In this document: positions 1-8,461 of the stretch, piece after piece
Layout of the letters: every line of letters starts with the position of its first letter
Numbering within the stretch: the stretch's first letter is position 1
DNA from: Prodigiosinella confusarubida
GTDB lineage: Bacteria; Pseudomonadota; Gammaproteobacteria; Enterobacterales; Enterobacteriaceae
Reading direction: 5' to 3'
Assembly: GCF_002847015.1 (NCBI RefSeq)
Contig: NZ_CP025085.1
Span: forward strand, 620,001-684,000
DNA: 64,000 nt
Notes under the pieces: generated by a model
Told to the model about the DNA's origin: nothing
What the model saw: only the letters and a program-made list of their open reading frames with translations
Databases searched by the model: none
Made by a program: the position numbers and the translations under genes

Positions 1-190
1 TTTTACCCTGCCAGTGGGCGTTAAGACCGGCCAGTACCCACAGTAGTGACGATTTACCGCATCCGGAAGGTCCTACCAGACCAAAGCATTCACCGGGTTC
101 TACCGTCAGACTGACATCATGTACCACGGTGCGTAGTTCATAGCCCTGTTTATGCGCGACACTAACAGCCTGCAAATCAATCATGCTCAT
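1..190 (-). CDS. ABC transporter ATP-binding protein, 5'-part only (NikE/DppF type)
   Basis: Only the first 63 codons are present; the gene runs off the left edge. The visible N-terminus holds a Walker A motif GPSGCGKSS (about residues 47-55), so this is the second ATPase of the peptide/nickel-type importer encoded upstream on the same strand. The ATG at 190 overlaps the stop of the preceding ATPase gene (a second ATG lies at 184), which implies translational coupling. Substrate cannot be told from this fragment. Confidence 0.85.
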   Translation of the reverse strand, partial: MSMIDLQAVSVAHKQGYELRTVVHDVSLTVEPGECFGLVGPSGCGKSSLLWVLAGLNAHWQGK

Positions 191-1028
191 TTGCCGCCGC
201 CTCCAGCGCCACCCGATCCAGAGTCGGCAACGGTTGGCCGCGTACCGCTTTGCTGGGACGACAGGCCCACAACGTTCGGGTATAGGGATGCGTCGCTTCA
301 GACAGTTTTTCTGCTGGCAGCGCATCCACCAATTGCCCCTTATACATCACCAGTACCCGTTCACACTGTTCGGATACCTGCTGTAAATCATGGCTTATCA
401 ACAGCAATCCCATTCTCCGTTCTTCCACCAGAGTACGGATCAGTGCCAGTACCTGATCACGCATGGCATGATCCAGTGCGGAAGTGGGTTCATCGGCGAT
501 CAACAATACGGGGTCGGCAATCAAGGCGATCGCCAGCATGACCCGTTGTCCCATGCCCCCCGATAGCTGATGAGGATAGCGCCGCATAAGCTGAATGGGT
601 TGGGGAAGTCCTACGGAATGCAGTATATCGCTTACCTTTTCACGTCGCTGCCGACTATTCAGCGAGGTATGCAGGATTAACGGCTCTTCCACCTGCCAGC
701 CGATGGTCCGGGCGGGGTTCAGCGCATATTTTGGGTCCTGCATCACCATGGCGATTTGTTGACCGCGTAACTGACTCCATTGCCGTTCGTTTAAATGGCT
801 CAATTCCTGCCCTTTAAAGTGCAAGCGTTCAGCCTTGGTACGTAATGGTGCCGGGAGAAGCCCCATTAATGCGCGGGCGCTGAGCGATTTTCCAGAGCCG
901 GATTCCCCCACCAGCGCAACCCGCTCCTGCCCTAGAGTGAAGGAGATATTTTTCACCAGCTCATTGCCATCAGGCAGCGTGATGGATAAATGCCGTGCGT
1001 CTATCAACGGGATGTCAGTTGTTGTCAT
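177..1028 (-). CDS. ABC transporter ATP-binding protein (NikD/DppD type)
   Basis: 283-aa ATPase that would energise the importer encoded by the adjacent genes. It has Walker A GESGSGKS near residue 41, the LSGGMGQR signature near residue 155, and Walker [13 protein letters not shown] followed by the switch region ISHDL. These are standard for the peptide/nickel ATPase family. It overlaps the permease gene before it (start 1028, permease stop at 1015) and the next ATPase gene after it, so the five genes look like one tightly coupled operon. It lacks the C-terminal Cys-containing oligopeptide extension typical of DppD/OppD, which makes it more like NikD; substrate is unresolved. Confidence 0.88.
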   Translation of the reverse strand: MTTTDIPLIDARHLSITLPDGNELVKNISFTLGQERVALVGESGSGKSLSARALMGLLPAPLRTKAERLHFKGQELSHLNERQWSQLRGQQIAMVMQDPKYALNPARTIGWQVEEPLILHTSLNSRQRREKVSDILHSVGLPQPIQLMRRYPHQLSGGMGQRVMLAIALIADPVLLIADEPTSALDHAMRDQVLALIRTLVEERRMGLLLISHDLQQVSEQCERVLVMYKGQLVDALPAEKLSEATHPYTRTLWACRPSKAVRGQPLPTLDRVALEAAANEHD

Positions 1029-1857
1029 TACGGGTATCCAGTCGGTCTCTCAGACCATCGCCAGTCAGGTTAAAGGCCAGACTGGCCAGTAAAATAGCCA
1101 TGCCGGGCGCGGCAGCTACCCACCACTGATCAAAAATGACTTTTCCACCTTCAGCCACCATTGATCCCCATTCTGCGGTTGGCGGTGCGACTCCCATCCC
1201 CAGAAAGCCGAGTCCGGCGGCGGCAAGAATAATCCCGCCCAGGCTCAGGGCAGCACGTACCACAGCGCCGGGCATGCAGAGCGGCAGAATATGCCCAAAC
1301 ATTAAACGCAACCCGGTAATTCCCTGCATGCGAGCGGCGGCCAGATAATCACTGCGGCGTAACGCGAGAGTTTCTGCCCGTGATTGCCGGGCGAAAGGCG
1401 GCCAACTGGTTAGCGCCAGCGCCAGTGCGCCATTCATCAGCCCGGGACCCAGTACCGACACCAGCGCGAGAGCGATCACCAGATTGGGTAGCGACATGGC
1501 GATATCGGTAACGCGCATTAATATGCGCTCAGTCCAGCCGCCCACATAACCGGCAGTAATACCGATCAACATGCCAATCGGTATGGTAAGAATCAGGATC
1601 AGGATAACCAGCACCAGCGTTGGTCTGGCACCATAAATTACCCGCGATAACAGGTCGCGGCCAAAGCCATCGGTTCCCAGCCAGTGTTGCGCTGAAGGTG
1701 GCAGTAACCGTGCCGTTATGGTCTGCATGTTAGGATCAAACGGTGCCAGCCAGGGGGCCAAGAGGGCGGTCAACACCAGAATAGCCACCAGTGTTGTGCC
1801 CATCGCCAGTGTATTGATCCGCCTGACCGGTTTAGTGACAGATAAATGTTGTGTCAT
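1015..1857 (-). CDS. ABC transporter permease (NikC/DppC type)
   Basis: 280-aa inner-membrane permease. It has a hydrophobic N-terminal segment, then the LGTDGFGRDLLSRVIYGAR motif typical of the DppC/NikC/OppC family (about residues 59-77). Several membrane helices follow, with the EAA-type cytoplasmic loop near RSDYLAAARMQGITGLRL. The ATG at 1857 overlaps the TGA of the preceding permease gene (ATGA). It should pair with the NikB-type permease to form the channel. Nickel or peptide specificity cannot be decided from this subunit. Confidence 0.9.
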   Translation of the reverse strand: MTQHLSVTKPVRRINTLAMGTTLVAILVLTALLAPWLAPFDPNMQTITARLLPPSAQHWLGTDGFGRDLLSRVIYGARPTLVLVILILILTIPIGMLIGITAGYVGGWTERILMRVTDIAMSLPNLVIALALVSVLGPGLMNGALALALTSWPPFARQSRAETLALRRSDYLAAARMQGITGLRLMFGHILPLCMPGAVVRAALSLGGIILAAAGLGFLGMGVAPPTAEWGSMVAEGGKVIFDQWWVAAAPGMAILLASLAFNLTGDGLRDRLDTRNDNN

Positions 1858-2906
1858 CGTGTTCTCGGATCGGTTAAATACGTCAACGCATCCGCCAGCG
1901 CGTTCAGTAAAATGAATAAAGTCCCAATCATCAATGTCGCACCCAGAATCGCGGGCGTATCCGCCGCGAACAGGGCATTGGTCAGATAGCGGCCGACGCC
2001 AGGCCAGGCAAACACCGTTTCCGTCAATACCGACCCCTCCAGCAGACTGGTATAGGCAATCACCAACACCGTAATCAATGTACCCCGTACATTAGGCAAT
2101 ACATGCCGGATCAATATGCGCCAGCGACCAGCGCCTTTTGCCCGCGCCAGCACCACATACTCTTTATTGCTTTCTTCCAGTAATGCCGCCCGCAACAAAC
2201 GGGTAATACTCGCCATCGATAACAGGCCAAGCACCGCAACCGGTAACCACAGATGAGCGATGGCATTGCGGAACATGTCACTGTCGCCTGACAACCAGGC
2301 ATCAACCAACACCAGCCCGGTATGCGGCTCCAGTGAATAAATCCAGATGTCATCCAGCCGGCCCGGCCCGGCTGACCAGTGAAGCACCGCATAAAACAGG
2401 AGTAATCCCAGTAATCCCAGCCAGAAAACCGGTACGGAAAAGCCCAGCAATGAAATCAATCGGACCAGATTATCAAGCACGCTCCCCGGTTTTAAGGCCG
2501 CCAGCAGTGCCAGTATGATCCCACCTGTTGCGCCGACCAAAATGGCGCAGGTCGCCAGCTCAAAGGTGGCCGGGAAGGTGCGTAGCAAATCACTGAAAAC
2601 CGGCTGAGTGGTGATACGTGAAATCCCCATGTCACCCTGTGCGAGGTGCGCCAGGTAATGCCAGAATTGCATGATGACAGGCTGATCCAGCCCCAGACTG
2701 TGCCTGGCCTGATCGTAAGTGGATTCGCTGGCATGATCGCCCGCCAGTTGCAACACCGGATCGATCGGGGACAAGTGGGACAGGGTAAATGTGAACGCCA
2801 GTAACCCCAGCATGGTCACTATCAACGAGATAATGCCGGTCAGTAACCGGCTGGCACGCTGTTTAAACCATCGGATAAACCCGGCATAAACTGCATCTGA
2901 TGCCAT
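1854..2906 (-). CDS. ABC transporter permease (NikB/DppB type)
   Basis: 350-aa inner-membrane permease of the binding-protein-dependent class. One N-terminal helix (about residues 20-45) and a periplasmic loop are followed by about five more helices. The EAA loop is visible at NKEYVVLARAKGAGRWRI and the conserved LTETVFAWPGVGRYL lies near the C-terminus. The start ATG at 2906 shares its A with the stop codon of the substrate-binding protein gene (TAATG), so the two are translationally coupled. It is a little longer than usual members (about 310-340 aa) through its N-terminus. Confidence 0.9.
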   Translation of the reverse strand: MASDAVYAGFIRWFKQRASRLLTGIISLIVTMLGLLAFTFTLSHLSPIDPVLQLAGDHASESTYDQARHSLGLDQPVIMQFWHYLAHLAQGDMGISRITTQPVFSDLLRTFPATFELATCAILVGATGGIILALLAALKPGSVLDNLVRLISLLGFSVPVFWLGLLGLLLFYAVLHWSAGPGRLDDIWIYSLEPHTGLVLVDAWLSGDSDMFRNAIAHLWLPVAVLGLLSMASITRLLRAALLEESNKEYVVLARAKGAGRWRILIRHVLPNVRGTLITVLVIAYTSLLEGSVLTETVFAWPGVGRYLTNALFAADTPAILGATLMIGTLFILLNALADALTYLTDPRTR

Positions 2907-4471
2907 TACTTCGTAACCTGGTTGTAGTAAACCATGTCGGGGTTGATTCCCTGAATGTAGCCTTTCAGATTTGCACGCACGGCAATCAGATTTTTAGCCT
3001 GTAAACCAATCACATAAGGTGATGATTTCATGATTTCCCGCTGAAGTTTCTGATAGATTGCCACCCGTTTTTGCGGATCGCTTTCTGCCGTGGCAGCGAT
3101 AGTTTGTCGGGTCAGTTCCGGGATCTGCCAGTTAGCGCGCCAGGCTAGTGTTTTACCGCCTTCCGGGCTGGAAGCAAAAGCAGCCGCGTTGGTGTTCGGG
3201 TCAAAATAATCCGCGCCCCAGGAGGTCATGGTCGCCTGGTAATCATGTGATTTTATTTTCGTTGAGACTTCTGAACTGATGCCGGGAATCAACTCGATTT
3301 TCACTCCACCTTTGGCAAAACTGGCCTGTAAGGCTTGCGCAATATCAATGTAAGGCGGCTGGTTACTCACAATCAGCGGGAAGCTGACATTTTTCAGACC
3401 GGCTTTGTCCAGAATTTCGCGGGCTTTCTGCGGGTTATATTGATAGGGCGTGTCATTGATAGCTCCAAGAAAGCCTTTCGGCAGAAAGGACTGATGAACC
3501 TGAAACTGTCCTTTCAGCAAACTATCGGCAATACCATGGTAATCAAACAGATACCTTGACGCTTCCCAGAGCGCCGGATTACCTGTTAATGCATTGGCCT
3601 TGGTATTGAACAATATGTAATAGACCGATGCCATGGGGATGGCGAGGGCTTTAACACCGGGTTTGTTTTTCAGCGCTGAAATCTGATCGGCACCCAGGTT
3701 ACGGGCAATGTCTGCATCACCTTGTTCCAGCAGTAAACGGCGGGTTGCTGGCTCGGGAACGTTTTTAATCAGTATGTTTTGCAGTTTGGGCGCACCGGCC
3801 GGAGATCCCGGATTGGCTCGCAGCAACAGCACTTCATGGGGTATATATCTCGTAATCTGGAATGGGCCGCTGCCAGCGGAATGGCTACCCAGCCATTGGT
3901 GGCCGAAATCATTTTTTTCCTGATGCGCCAGCACGGTTTTTTCATCAACAATAGAGGCTACCGGTGCGGAGAGCAGACTGAGCACATAGGCCGGGCTGAC
4001 ATTGGCGGACCAGCTTATTTTAACTTGATTATCAGTAACTTTTTTTAAAAAACCCTCAACATTCTGCGGATCCCAACCCAGCTGCGCCAGAATAAAAGAG
4101 GGTGCCAGATTGAGCTTGATCACCCGTGCCAGCGAAAAAACCACATCTTCCGGCCGTACCGGATTTCCGCTGGAAAACGTGGCACCTTTACGCAGGGTAA
4201 AAGTCAGGCTGCGGTTATCACTGCCGGCCTGCCAACTTTCTGCCAGCGTGGGCTTCAGGTCGGTTGGATTGGTGGGATCTGACTGCACCAGACGCTGATA
4301 AAGGTTGGTAAACGCCTGAACGGTGGTCAGTTCAAAGCCCTGGGCAGGGTCGAAGCTGCTGGCATCATCAATGGACTGGGCGATAACCAGTGTATCTTTG
4401 GGTGTGGCGGCCTGAGCTGAGAATCCAAACGCAACAGCCAGTACAAGCGATGTGAGAGTGAATGATTTCAT
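2906..4471 (-). CDS. periplasmic substrate-binding protein, family 5 (peptide/nickel type)
   Basis: 521-aa SBP_bac_5 protein and first gene of the five-gene importer. The N-terminal signal peptide likely ends SAQA/ATPKD (residues 1-21). The mature protein has typical family features such as LAESWQAGSDNRSLTFTLRKGATFSSG and PVRPEDVVFSLARV, which match the first domain of DppA/NikA-like proteins. It is not close to the DppA encoded at 58172. The nickel-ligand residues of NikA are not identifiable by eye, so substrate (oligopeptide, opine, nickel chelate) stays open. Confidence 0.88.
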   Translation of the reverse strand: MKSFTLTSLVLAVAFGFSAQAATPKDTLVIAQSIDDASSFDPAQGFELTTVQAFTNLYQRLVQSDPTNPTDLKPTLAESWQAGSDNRSLTFTLRKGATFSSGNPVRPEDVVFSLARVIKLNLAPSFILAQLGWDPQNVEGFLKKVTDNQVKISWSANVSPAYVLSLLSAPVASIVDEKTVLAHQEKNDFGHQWLGSHSAGSGPFQITRYIPHEVLLLRANPGSPAGAPKLQNILIKNVPEPATRRLLLEQGDADIARNLGADQISALKNKPGVKALAIPMASVYYILFNTKANALTGNPALWEASRYLFDYHGIADSLLKGQFQVHQSFLPKGFLGAINDTPYQYNPQKAREILDKAGLKNVSFPLIVSNQPPYIDIAQALQASFAKGGVKIELIPGISSEVSTKIKSHDYQATMTSWGADYFDPNTNAAAFASSPEGGKTLAWRANWQIPELTRQTIAATAESDPQKRVAIYQKLQREIMKSSPYVIGLQAKNLIAVRANLKGYIQGINPDMVYYNQVTK

Positions 4472-4812
4472 AATTTACTCTGTGTTATTGAATTCTGGTG
4501 ATTTTACGGTAGGTCGTAGATATAAAATAGTCTAATAAAAACTATACTTATACCTTTTAATAATAACGACCGCAGCATCAGATTGGTTATTTTATCGGCA
4601 CGGCTTCGGTAGCCATACTGCCATACCATTGGCTACTCTCTGTTCCGTTCTATCACGCCGCAGTAATTACTGTAAAAAACGAATATGTTATTACTCTTTG
4701 AATTTTTTATTAAATAGGGCTAATGAATGCAGCGTTTATCTCCTGGCACCCTGGTTCCGTGCCGGAACCAGGCATAAACTAACAATAGAGCGTTATCCGC
4801 GGGGGCATCACA
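4472..4812. other. intergenic region between divergent SBP gene and sigZ-like gene
   Basis: 341 bp, AT-rich in its left half, which would carry the divergent promoters for the ABC importer (-) and the sigma factor gene (+). No coding sequence is credible here. The only clear structure is a perfect 9-bp inverted repeat at 4750-4772, listed separately. Confidence 0.6.
4750..4772 (+). promoter_or_regulatory. perfect hairpin in the leader of the sigZ-like gene
   Basis: CCTGGTTCC at 4750-4758 and GGAACCAGG at 4764-4772 form a 9-bp perfect stem with a 5-base loop, ending 40 bp before the sigma factor start. There is no T tract behind it, so it is not a normal terminator. It may be an operator or a 5'-UTR structure; the function is unknown. 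Confidence 0.45.
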
Positions 4813-5355
4813 ATGGCATTCGAATGTGTTCTCAATGCCTGGCAGACCCATGAAAAGGAACTGCTGGGTTTTCTATACCGCCATCTTGGGGAGCATTCGT
4901 TAGCCGAAGATTTGCTTCAGGATGTCTTCATCAAAGCGATGAAGCAGGGAAGCCATTTTTGTTCGCTGGATAACCCCAGAGCCTGGCTTTTCCGGGTAGC
5001 CCGCACGACACTGATTGACTGTACGCGGCTAGCCAAACCCAATGTGGTACTGACTGAAGATTTGCCAGTGTCGGACGCACAAGAGCGTGATGCCATTGAC
5101 GAGTTGGATATCTGCATCAGCCGCAATCTTCCGCATCTCCCCACGGAAGATAGATTTATCCTCGAAGCCTGTCATCTCCATGGCCTGACGGTTTCCGCCT
5201 TTGCTGAGCGGGAGGGACTTTCGCTCCCGGCGGCCAAATCGCGGCTGCTACGCGCTCGCCAGCGATTACGCGATGCGTTGGTCCAACATTGTCAGGTGCA
5301 ATTCGACGAGCAGGGCAGAGTGTGCTGCCATATCCCTAAAAAAACAGAAAAATAG
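4813..5355 (+). CDS. sigZ: ECF RNA polymerase sigma factor, SigZ-like
   Basis: 180-aa ECF sigma factor that would direct RNA polymerase to its own promoter set. Region 2 is at LLGFLYRHLGEHSLAEDLLQ (about residues 18-37) with the region 2.4 WLFRVARTTLID. Region 4 has the helix-turn-helix GLTVSAFAEREGLSLPAAKSRLLRAR (about residues 123-148). A C-terminal tail carries Cys160, Cys171, Cys172 and His173, a pattern I associate with SigZ-type proteins. No anti-sigma gene lies next to it; instead an ArsP-type permease and a CxxC protein follow on the same strand. The thiol cluster could allow direct sensing of thiol-reactive metalloids, which is inference. Start ATG 4813 follows a G-rich ribosome site at 4801-4805. 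Confidence 0.85.
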   Translation: MAFECVLNAWQTHEKELLGFLYRHLGEHSLAEDLLQDVFIKAMKQGSHFCSLDNPRAWLFRVARTTLIDCTRLAKPNVVLTEDLPVSDAQERDAIDELDICISRNLPHLPTEDRFILEACHLHGLTVSAFAEREGLSLPAAKSRLLRARQRLRDALVQHCQVQFDEQGRVCCHIPKKTEK

Positions 5356-5440
5356 ACAGCATCCTTTTGCCGATTCGTTCGTCTTCTTGATTAGAGACCT
5401 GTGGTGATGCCACAGGATGAATCAATTAAGGAGTTGTACG

Positions 5441-6478
5441 ATGTCAGAACCCATGTTGCGGTGGTCACAGCGTAGCCCGCGCGTGTTTCTTATGGTAATG
5501 GTTGTTGTCTGGTATGGGTTGTATCAGATGCTGGCACCATTGGCGGAGGCACTGGTTGCCCAGCTGCCGGTGACGACCGATAGCCATCTTGGCGGCGCAT
5601 TGCAATTCTTCTTTTATGACACGCCCAAAGTGCTGTTGTTGTTGACGGGTATTGTATTCGTGATGGGCATGATCAACAGCTATTTCACGCCTGAACGTAC
5701 TCGCGCCATACTGGCAGGACGACATGAGGGGATCGCCAATGTGATGGCGGCCAGCCTGGGGATTGTGACGCCATTCTGTTCATGCTCTGCCGTCCCGCTG
5801 TTTATCGGTTTTGTTCAGGCTGGCGTCCCGCTTGGCGTCACGTTCTCATTCCTGATTGCCGCACCGATGGTCAACGAAGTGGCGTTAACATTGCTGTTCG
5901 GTCTGTTCGGTTGGGAAATCGCCTTGCTTTACCTCGGACTGGGACTTGCTGTCGCTATCGTTGCCGGCTGGTGTATCGGCCATTTGAAGATGGAGGCATA
6001 CCTGGAAGACTGGGTGCGCGAGATGCCCAAAATGACAGCGCAATATAGCGGACAGAAGATGAGCTTATCCGAGCGTATTGCTGTTGGCATGCAAAGCGTG
6101 CGTGAGATTGTCGGCAAGGTCTGGCCTTATATTCTGGTCGGTATCGCCATTGGCGCGGGTATTCACGGTTATGTGCCGGAAGATTTTATGGCTTCGGTCA
6201 TGGGTAAAGAGGCGTGGTGGTCGGTGCCACTGGCCGTTTTGATTGGTGTACCCATGTACACCAATGCCGCTGGTGTGATCCCCATCGTACAGGCTCTCCT
6301 GACCAAAGGTGCCGCGCTCGGTACGGTGCTGGCCTTCATGATGAGTGTGATTGCGCTATCACTGCCGGAAATGGTGATTTTGCGCAAAGTGCTGAAGGTG
6401 CGCCTGATCATCACATTTATCGCTATTGTGGCCAGCGGCATTCTGCTGGTTGGTTATATTTTCAATTGGGTTCTGTAA
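5441..6478 (+). CDS. ArsP/COG0701-type permease
   Basis: 345-aa inner-membrane protein with about eight hydrophobic segments. The hallmark TPFCSCSAVPLFIGFVQAG has Cys113 and Cys115, the paired cysteines of the ArsP (DUF318) permease family. Characterised ArsP proteins export trivalent organoarsenicals; other family members have unknown substrates. The ATG at 5441 is chosen over one at 5417 because AAGGAG at 5428-5433 sits at proper distance. It lies 85 bp after the sigma factor gene and 9 bp before the thioredoxin-like gene, so the three probably form one operon. Confidence 0.88.
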   Translation: MSEPMLRWSQRSPRVFLMVMVVVWYGLYQMLAPLAEALVAQLPVTTDSHLGGALQFFFYDTPKVLLLLTGIVFVMGMINSYFTPERTRAILAGRHEGIANVMAASLGIVTPFCSCSAVPLFIGFVQAGVPLGVTFSFLIAAPMVNEVALTLLFGLFGWEIALLYLGLGLAVAIVAGWCIGHLKMEAYLEDWVREMPKMTAQYSGQKMSLSERIAVGMQSVREIVGKVWPYILVGIAIGAGIHGYVPEDFMASVMGKEAWWSVPLAVLIGVPMYTNAAGVIPIVQALLTKGAALGTVLAFMMSVIALSLPEMVILRKVLKVRLIITFIAIVASGILLVGYIFNWVL

Positions 6479-6487
6479 GGAGTCATC

Positions 6488-6724
6488 ATGAAAGATATCA
6501 AAGTATTGGGAACAGGGTGTGCCAACTGTAAAAATACTATTGCGTTAATCGAAGAGATCGCCAAAGCGCAGGGTGTTGATATTACGCTGGAAAAGGTCGA
6601 GGCAATTCAGGATATTATGAGTTATGGCATTATGAGTACGCCGGGTGTGGTCATTGATGGTGAGGTGGTCCATGCTGGTGGCGTTCCGAGCCGTGACGCC
6701 ATTAAGAAATGGCTGATGTTTTGA
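6488..6724 (+). CDS. small thioredoxin-fold protein (redox-active disulfide protein 2 type)
   Basis: 78-aa cytoplasmic protein with the motif GCANC (Cys11, Cys14) near the N-terminus and the cis-Pro region STPGVVIDGEVVHAG. It matches the small thioredoxin-like family that often accompanies COG0701 permeases. It might reduce or deliver the permease substrate, or keep the permease or SigZ cysteines reduced; this is inferred from context. It is preceded by AAGGAG at 6477-6482 and is the last gene of the operon. Confidence 0.88.
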   Translation: MKDIKVLGTGCANCKNTIALIEEIAKAQGVDITLEKVEAIQDIMSYGIMSTPGVVIDGEVVHAGGVPSRDAIKKWLMF

Positions 6725-6780
6725 CACCTTGCGGCCATATAAATAAGCCATGCTTCAGATTGCTGATAAACCTATGTGCG

Positions 6781-6826
6781 GCGTCTTTACAATCTCTATT
6801 ATACCGCTATATGCACGTTGTCATCA
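6781..6826. repeat. dispersed repeat, copy A (related to 55447-55493)
   Basis: The stretch starting GCGTCTTTAC and ending GCACGTTGTCATCA matches the region at 55447-55493 at roughly four of five bases, with a 3-base gap. Both copies lie between the 3' ends of convergent genes. I take it as a fragment of an enterobacterial intergenic palindromic repeat; which named family it belongs to I cannot say. Confidence 0.6.
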
Positions 6827-6864
6827 GGCTCAGCGGCCCGTATCTGGCCGCTGTTGACCTTGTT

Positions 6865-7332
6865 TCATGCCGGCTTACCGCTTGTGCCGCATTGTTGTGA
6901 CCGCAAAACACCATAAACGCTGCCGAGTACCGCACCCCAGATCAAATGCAGTATCAAGGTCATAATGGGTGCCATCATGCCCAACCTCATGGCAAAAAGC
7001 CCGGCGCCGATCATTGGCATGGGGATAACCATCATGAGTAACCAGGCCAGTATGGAGAATGATAATCCTTTACGTAATGGAGTGCTGCCGGGTAATACTG
7101 AATACAAGGATACAAACAACAGTCCCCATAACACCGTGCCAATCATAAAATGCATAATCCAGCCAATGATCGGGTTGGCCGGTAACCCGACATTCATATA
7201 CCCCATTTGGGTCAACATCGTGATCACGTTCAGTTCCGGCATTATACCCATTGAACTTTTTAACACCATCAGTATGGATAGCACGACGGTTGCCAAAAAA
7301 CCGGCAATCATGGCAGAAAGATATTTATTCAT
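6865..7332 (-). CDS. 4-TM membrane protein (DUF6789-like), downstream of an ECF sigma factor
   Basis: 155-aa protein that is nearly all membrane helices: about residues 4-24, 48-75, 84-107 and 118-145, rich in Met, Gly and Pro. I recognise it only as similar to uncharacterised DUF6789-type proteins. Start ATG 7332 is chosen over an adjacent GTG at 7335 because AGAGGA lies about 6 bases before it. It begins 17 bp after the end of the sigma factor gene, so the two are co-transcribed. It has no obvious cytoplasmic anti-sigma domain. Role unknown. Confidence 0.7.
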   Translation of the reverse strand: MNKYLSAMIAGFLATVVLSILMVLKSSMGIMPELNVITMLTQMGYMNVGLPANPIIGWIMHFMIGTVLWGLLFVSLYSVLPGSTPLRKGLSFSILAWLLMMVIPMPMIGAGLFAMRLGMMAPIMTLILHLIWGAVLGSVYGVLRSQQCGTSGKPA

Positions 7333-7349
7333 CACAATCCTCTTTAGAC

Positions 7350-7856
7350 TCAGTCATCCAGATATTCCTGGATCATCAACCGACCCCGATGAATGCGGCT
7401 TTTTACCGCTTCTCGTGTCAGTAACAATTGTTCCGCAATCTCTCCGATAGGCAGCTCTTCTACATCACGCAGTAAAATCACCACCCGATATTTTTCCGGT
7501 AGCGAATGGATGGCGGCCGCCAAATCCAGACGTAGTTCAGGATGGCCGTAGCAGGCGAAAACCGGGTGGTCTTCATGTGGCAACGGTTCAGTGTGTTTCT
7601 TACTGCGAATCAACCGTGCGCACTCCCGCTGGATAATGGCAAAAATCCATCCGGGAAAAGCGGTGACAGTACGTAAGGTGCCGATACGCCGCCAGACAAG
7701 CCATAACGACTCTTGAAGCGCATCGTCCGCATCCCCGTCTGCACACTGCGTTTTGGCCATCCGCCTCATGGTCGGCTGCCAGTGTGTGAGGAGTTGCTCC
7801 AGGGCTTTTAAATCACCTTGCTGAGCCGCTTCAATTAATTCCGGGCGTTGTATCAT
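7350..7856 (-). CDS. ECF RNA polymerase sigma factor
   Basis: 168-aa ECF sigma factor. Region 2 contains DDALQESLWLVWRRIGTLRTVTAFPGWIFAIIQRECARLIR (about residues 42-83, quoted here only to locate core and -10 contacts: DALQE and WIFAI). Region 4 has LPEKYRVVILLRDVEELPIGE and the recognition helix LTREAVKSRIHRGR near residues 145-158. A strong CAGGAGGCGG lies just upstream of the ATG. It is unrelated to the SigZ-like factor at 4813 beyond family level. Its only partner gene is the 4-TM protein downstream. Confidence 0.85.
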   Translation of the reverse strand: MIQRPELIEAAQQGDLKALEQLLTHWQPTMRRMAKTQCADGDADDALQESLWLVWRRIGTLRTVTAFPGWIFAIIQRECARLIRSKKHTEPLPHEDHPVFACYGHPELRLDLAAAIHSLPEKYRVVILLRDVEELPIGEIAEQLLLTREAVKSRIHRGRLMIQEYLDD

Positions 7857-8296
7857 CTAGCCGCCTCCTGTTGAGTAGGGTGTTTTTAAGTACTCCTGTA
7901 TTAAAGAGGCCTATAGATGACAAAAGGATTCAAAAAATTCAAAATTTTAGAAAAAAAATATAAATAACCGCCAGATTCTGTTTTCATACAACCTGATGAA
8001 GGTGTTGGCGAATATAGAACAGCCTACTTAAGTGTAGTTGTTGCGGGAGAAACAGCACCCTTATCCAGGCCAAGTCTTGCTGGAAGTCGTCGTGCTTTTT
8101 CACGTGAATAGATTCAGTGTTTGCGGCCATCATCAGTACACTTTCGGTTCATTGGCCGGGAAACGATTGAACTACCTCTGCAACAAAGCGTGGATACAAA
8201 AACCACTGGCTCTCAGCGAAAGGGAAATGCCGCAAGTGGAACAAAAAATCCCGCATAACAATCAGCTATGCGGGATGCGTGGAAGTGAGTGGACGC
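7857..8296. other. intergenic region without credible genes
   Basis: 440 bp between the ECF sigma gene start and the hipA remnant. It should hold the sigma factor promoter near its left end and a minus-strand terminator at 8243-8276. A 150-codon open frame on the + strand (8038-8490) runs antisense through the hip genes and has no recognisable domain, so I leave it out. Confidence 0.6.
8243..8276 (-). terminator. rho-independent terminator of hipB-hipA unit
   Basis: On the minus strand ATCCCGCAT (8276-8268) and ATGCGGGAT (8256-8248) form a 9-bp stem, followed by a run of T (complement of 8243-8248). It sits about 20 bp after the stop of the hipA remnant, which suggests the original 3' end of the operon was kept. 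Confidence 0.8.
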
Positions 8297-8461
8297 TTAC
8301 AGACTGGTCGTTACTTTCTGGCGATCGTGGATTAATTCCAGCCAGCCCTCAACCGTTTTGCTTTGCCAAGGAGCCCATCCAATATCGAGTCTCTGATATG
8401 GGCTGGAAAACCAACTCACGCCAACCCGGTAACCATTCATGTAGACATCCAGGGCGGCCAT
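8297..8461 (-). pseudogene. hipA: hipA remnant (toxin kinase, grossly truncated and frameshifted)
   Basis: Only about 54 codons remain of a gene whose product is normally about 440 aa (HipA serine/threonine kinase that phosphorylates glutamyl-tRNA synthetase). The first 14-15 codons (MAALDVYMNGYRVG) look like a HipA N-terminus. Removing one T just after VG restores VGEL, the usual continuation, but that frame soon hits a stop. None of the kinase motifs is left. The ATG at 8461 overlaps the hipB stop (TAATG), the normal hipBA arrangement. A toxin function is therefore lost. Confidence 0.6.
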
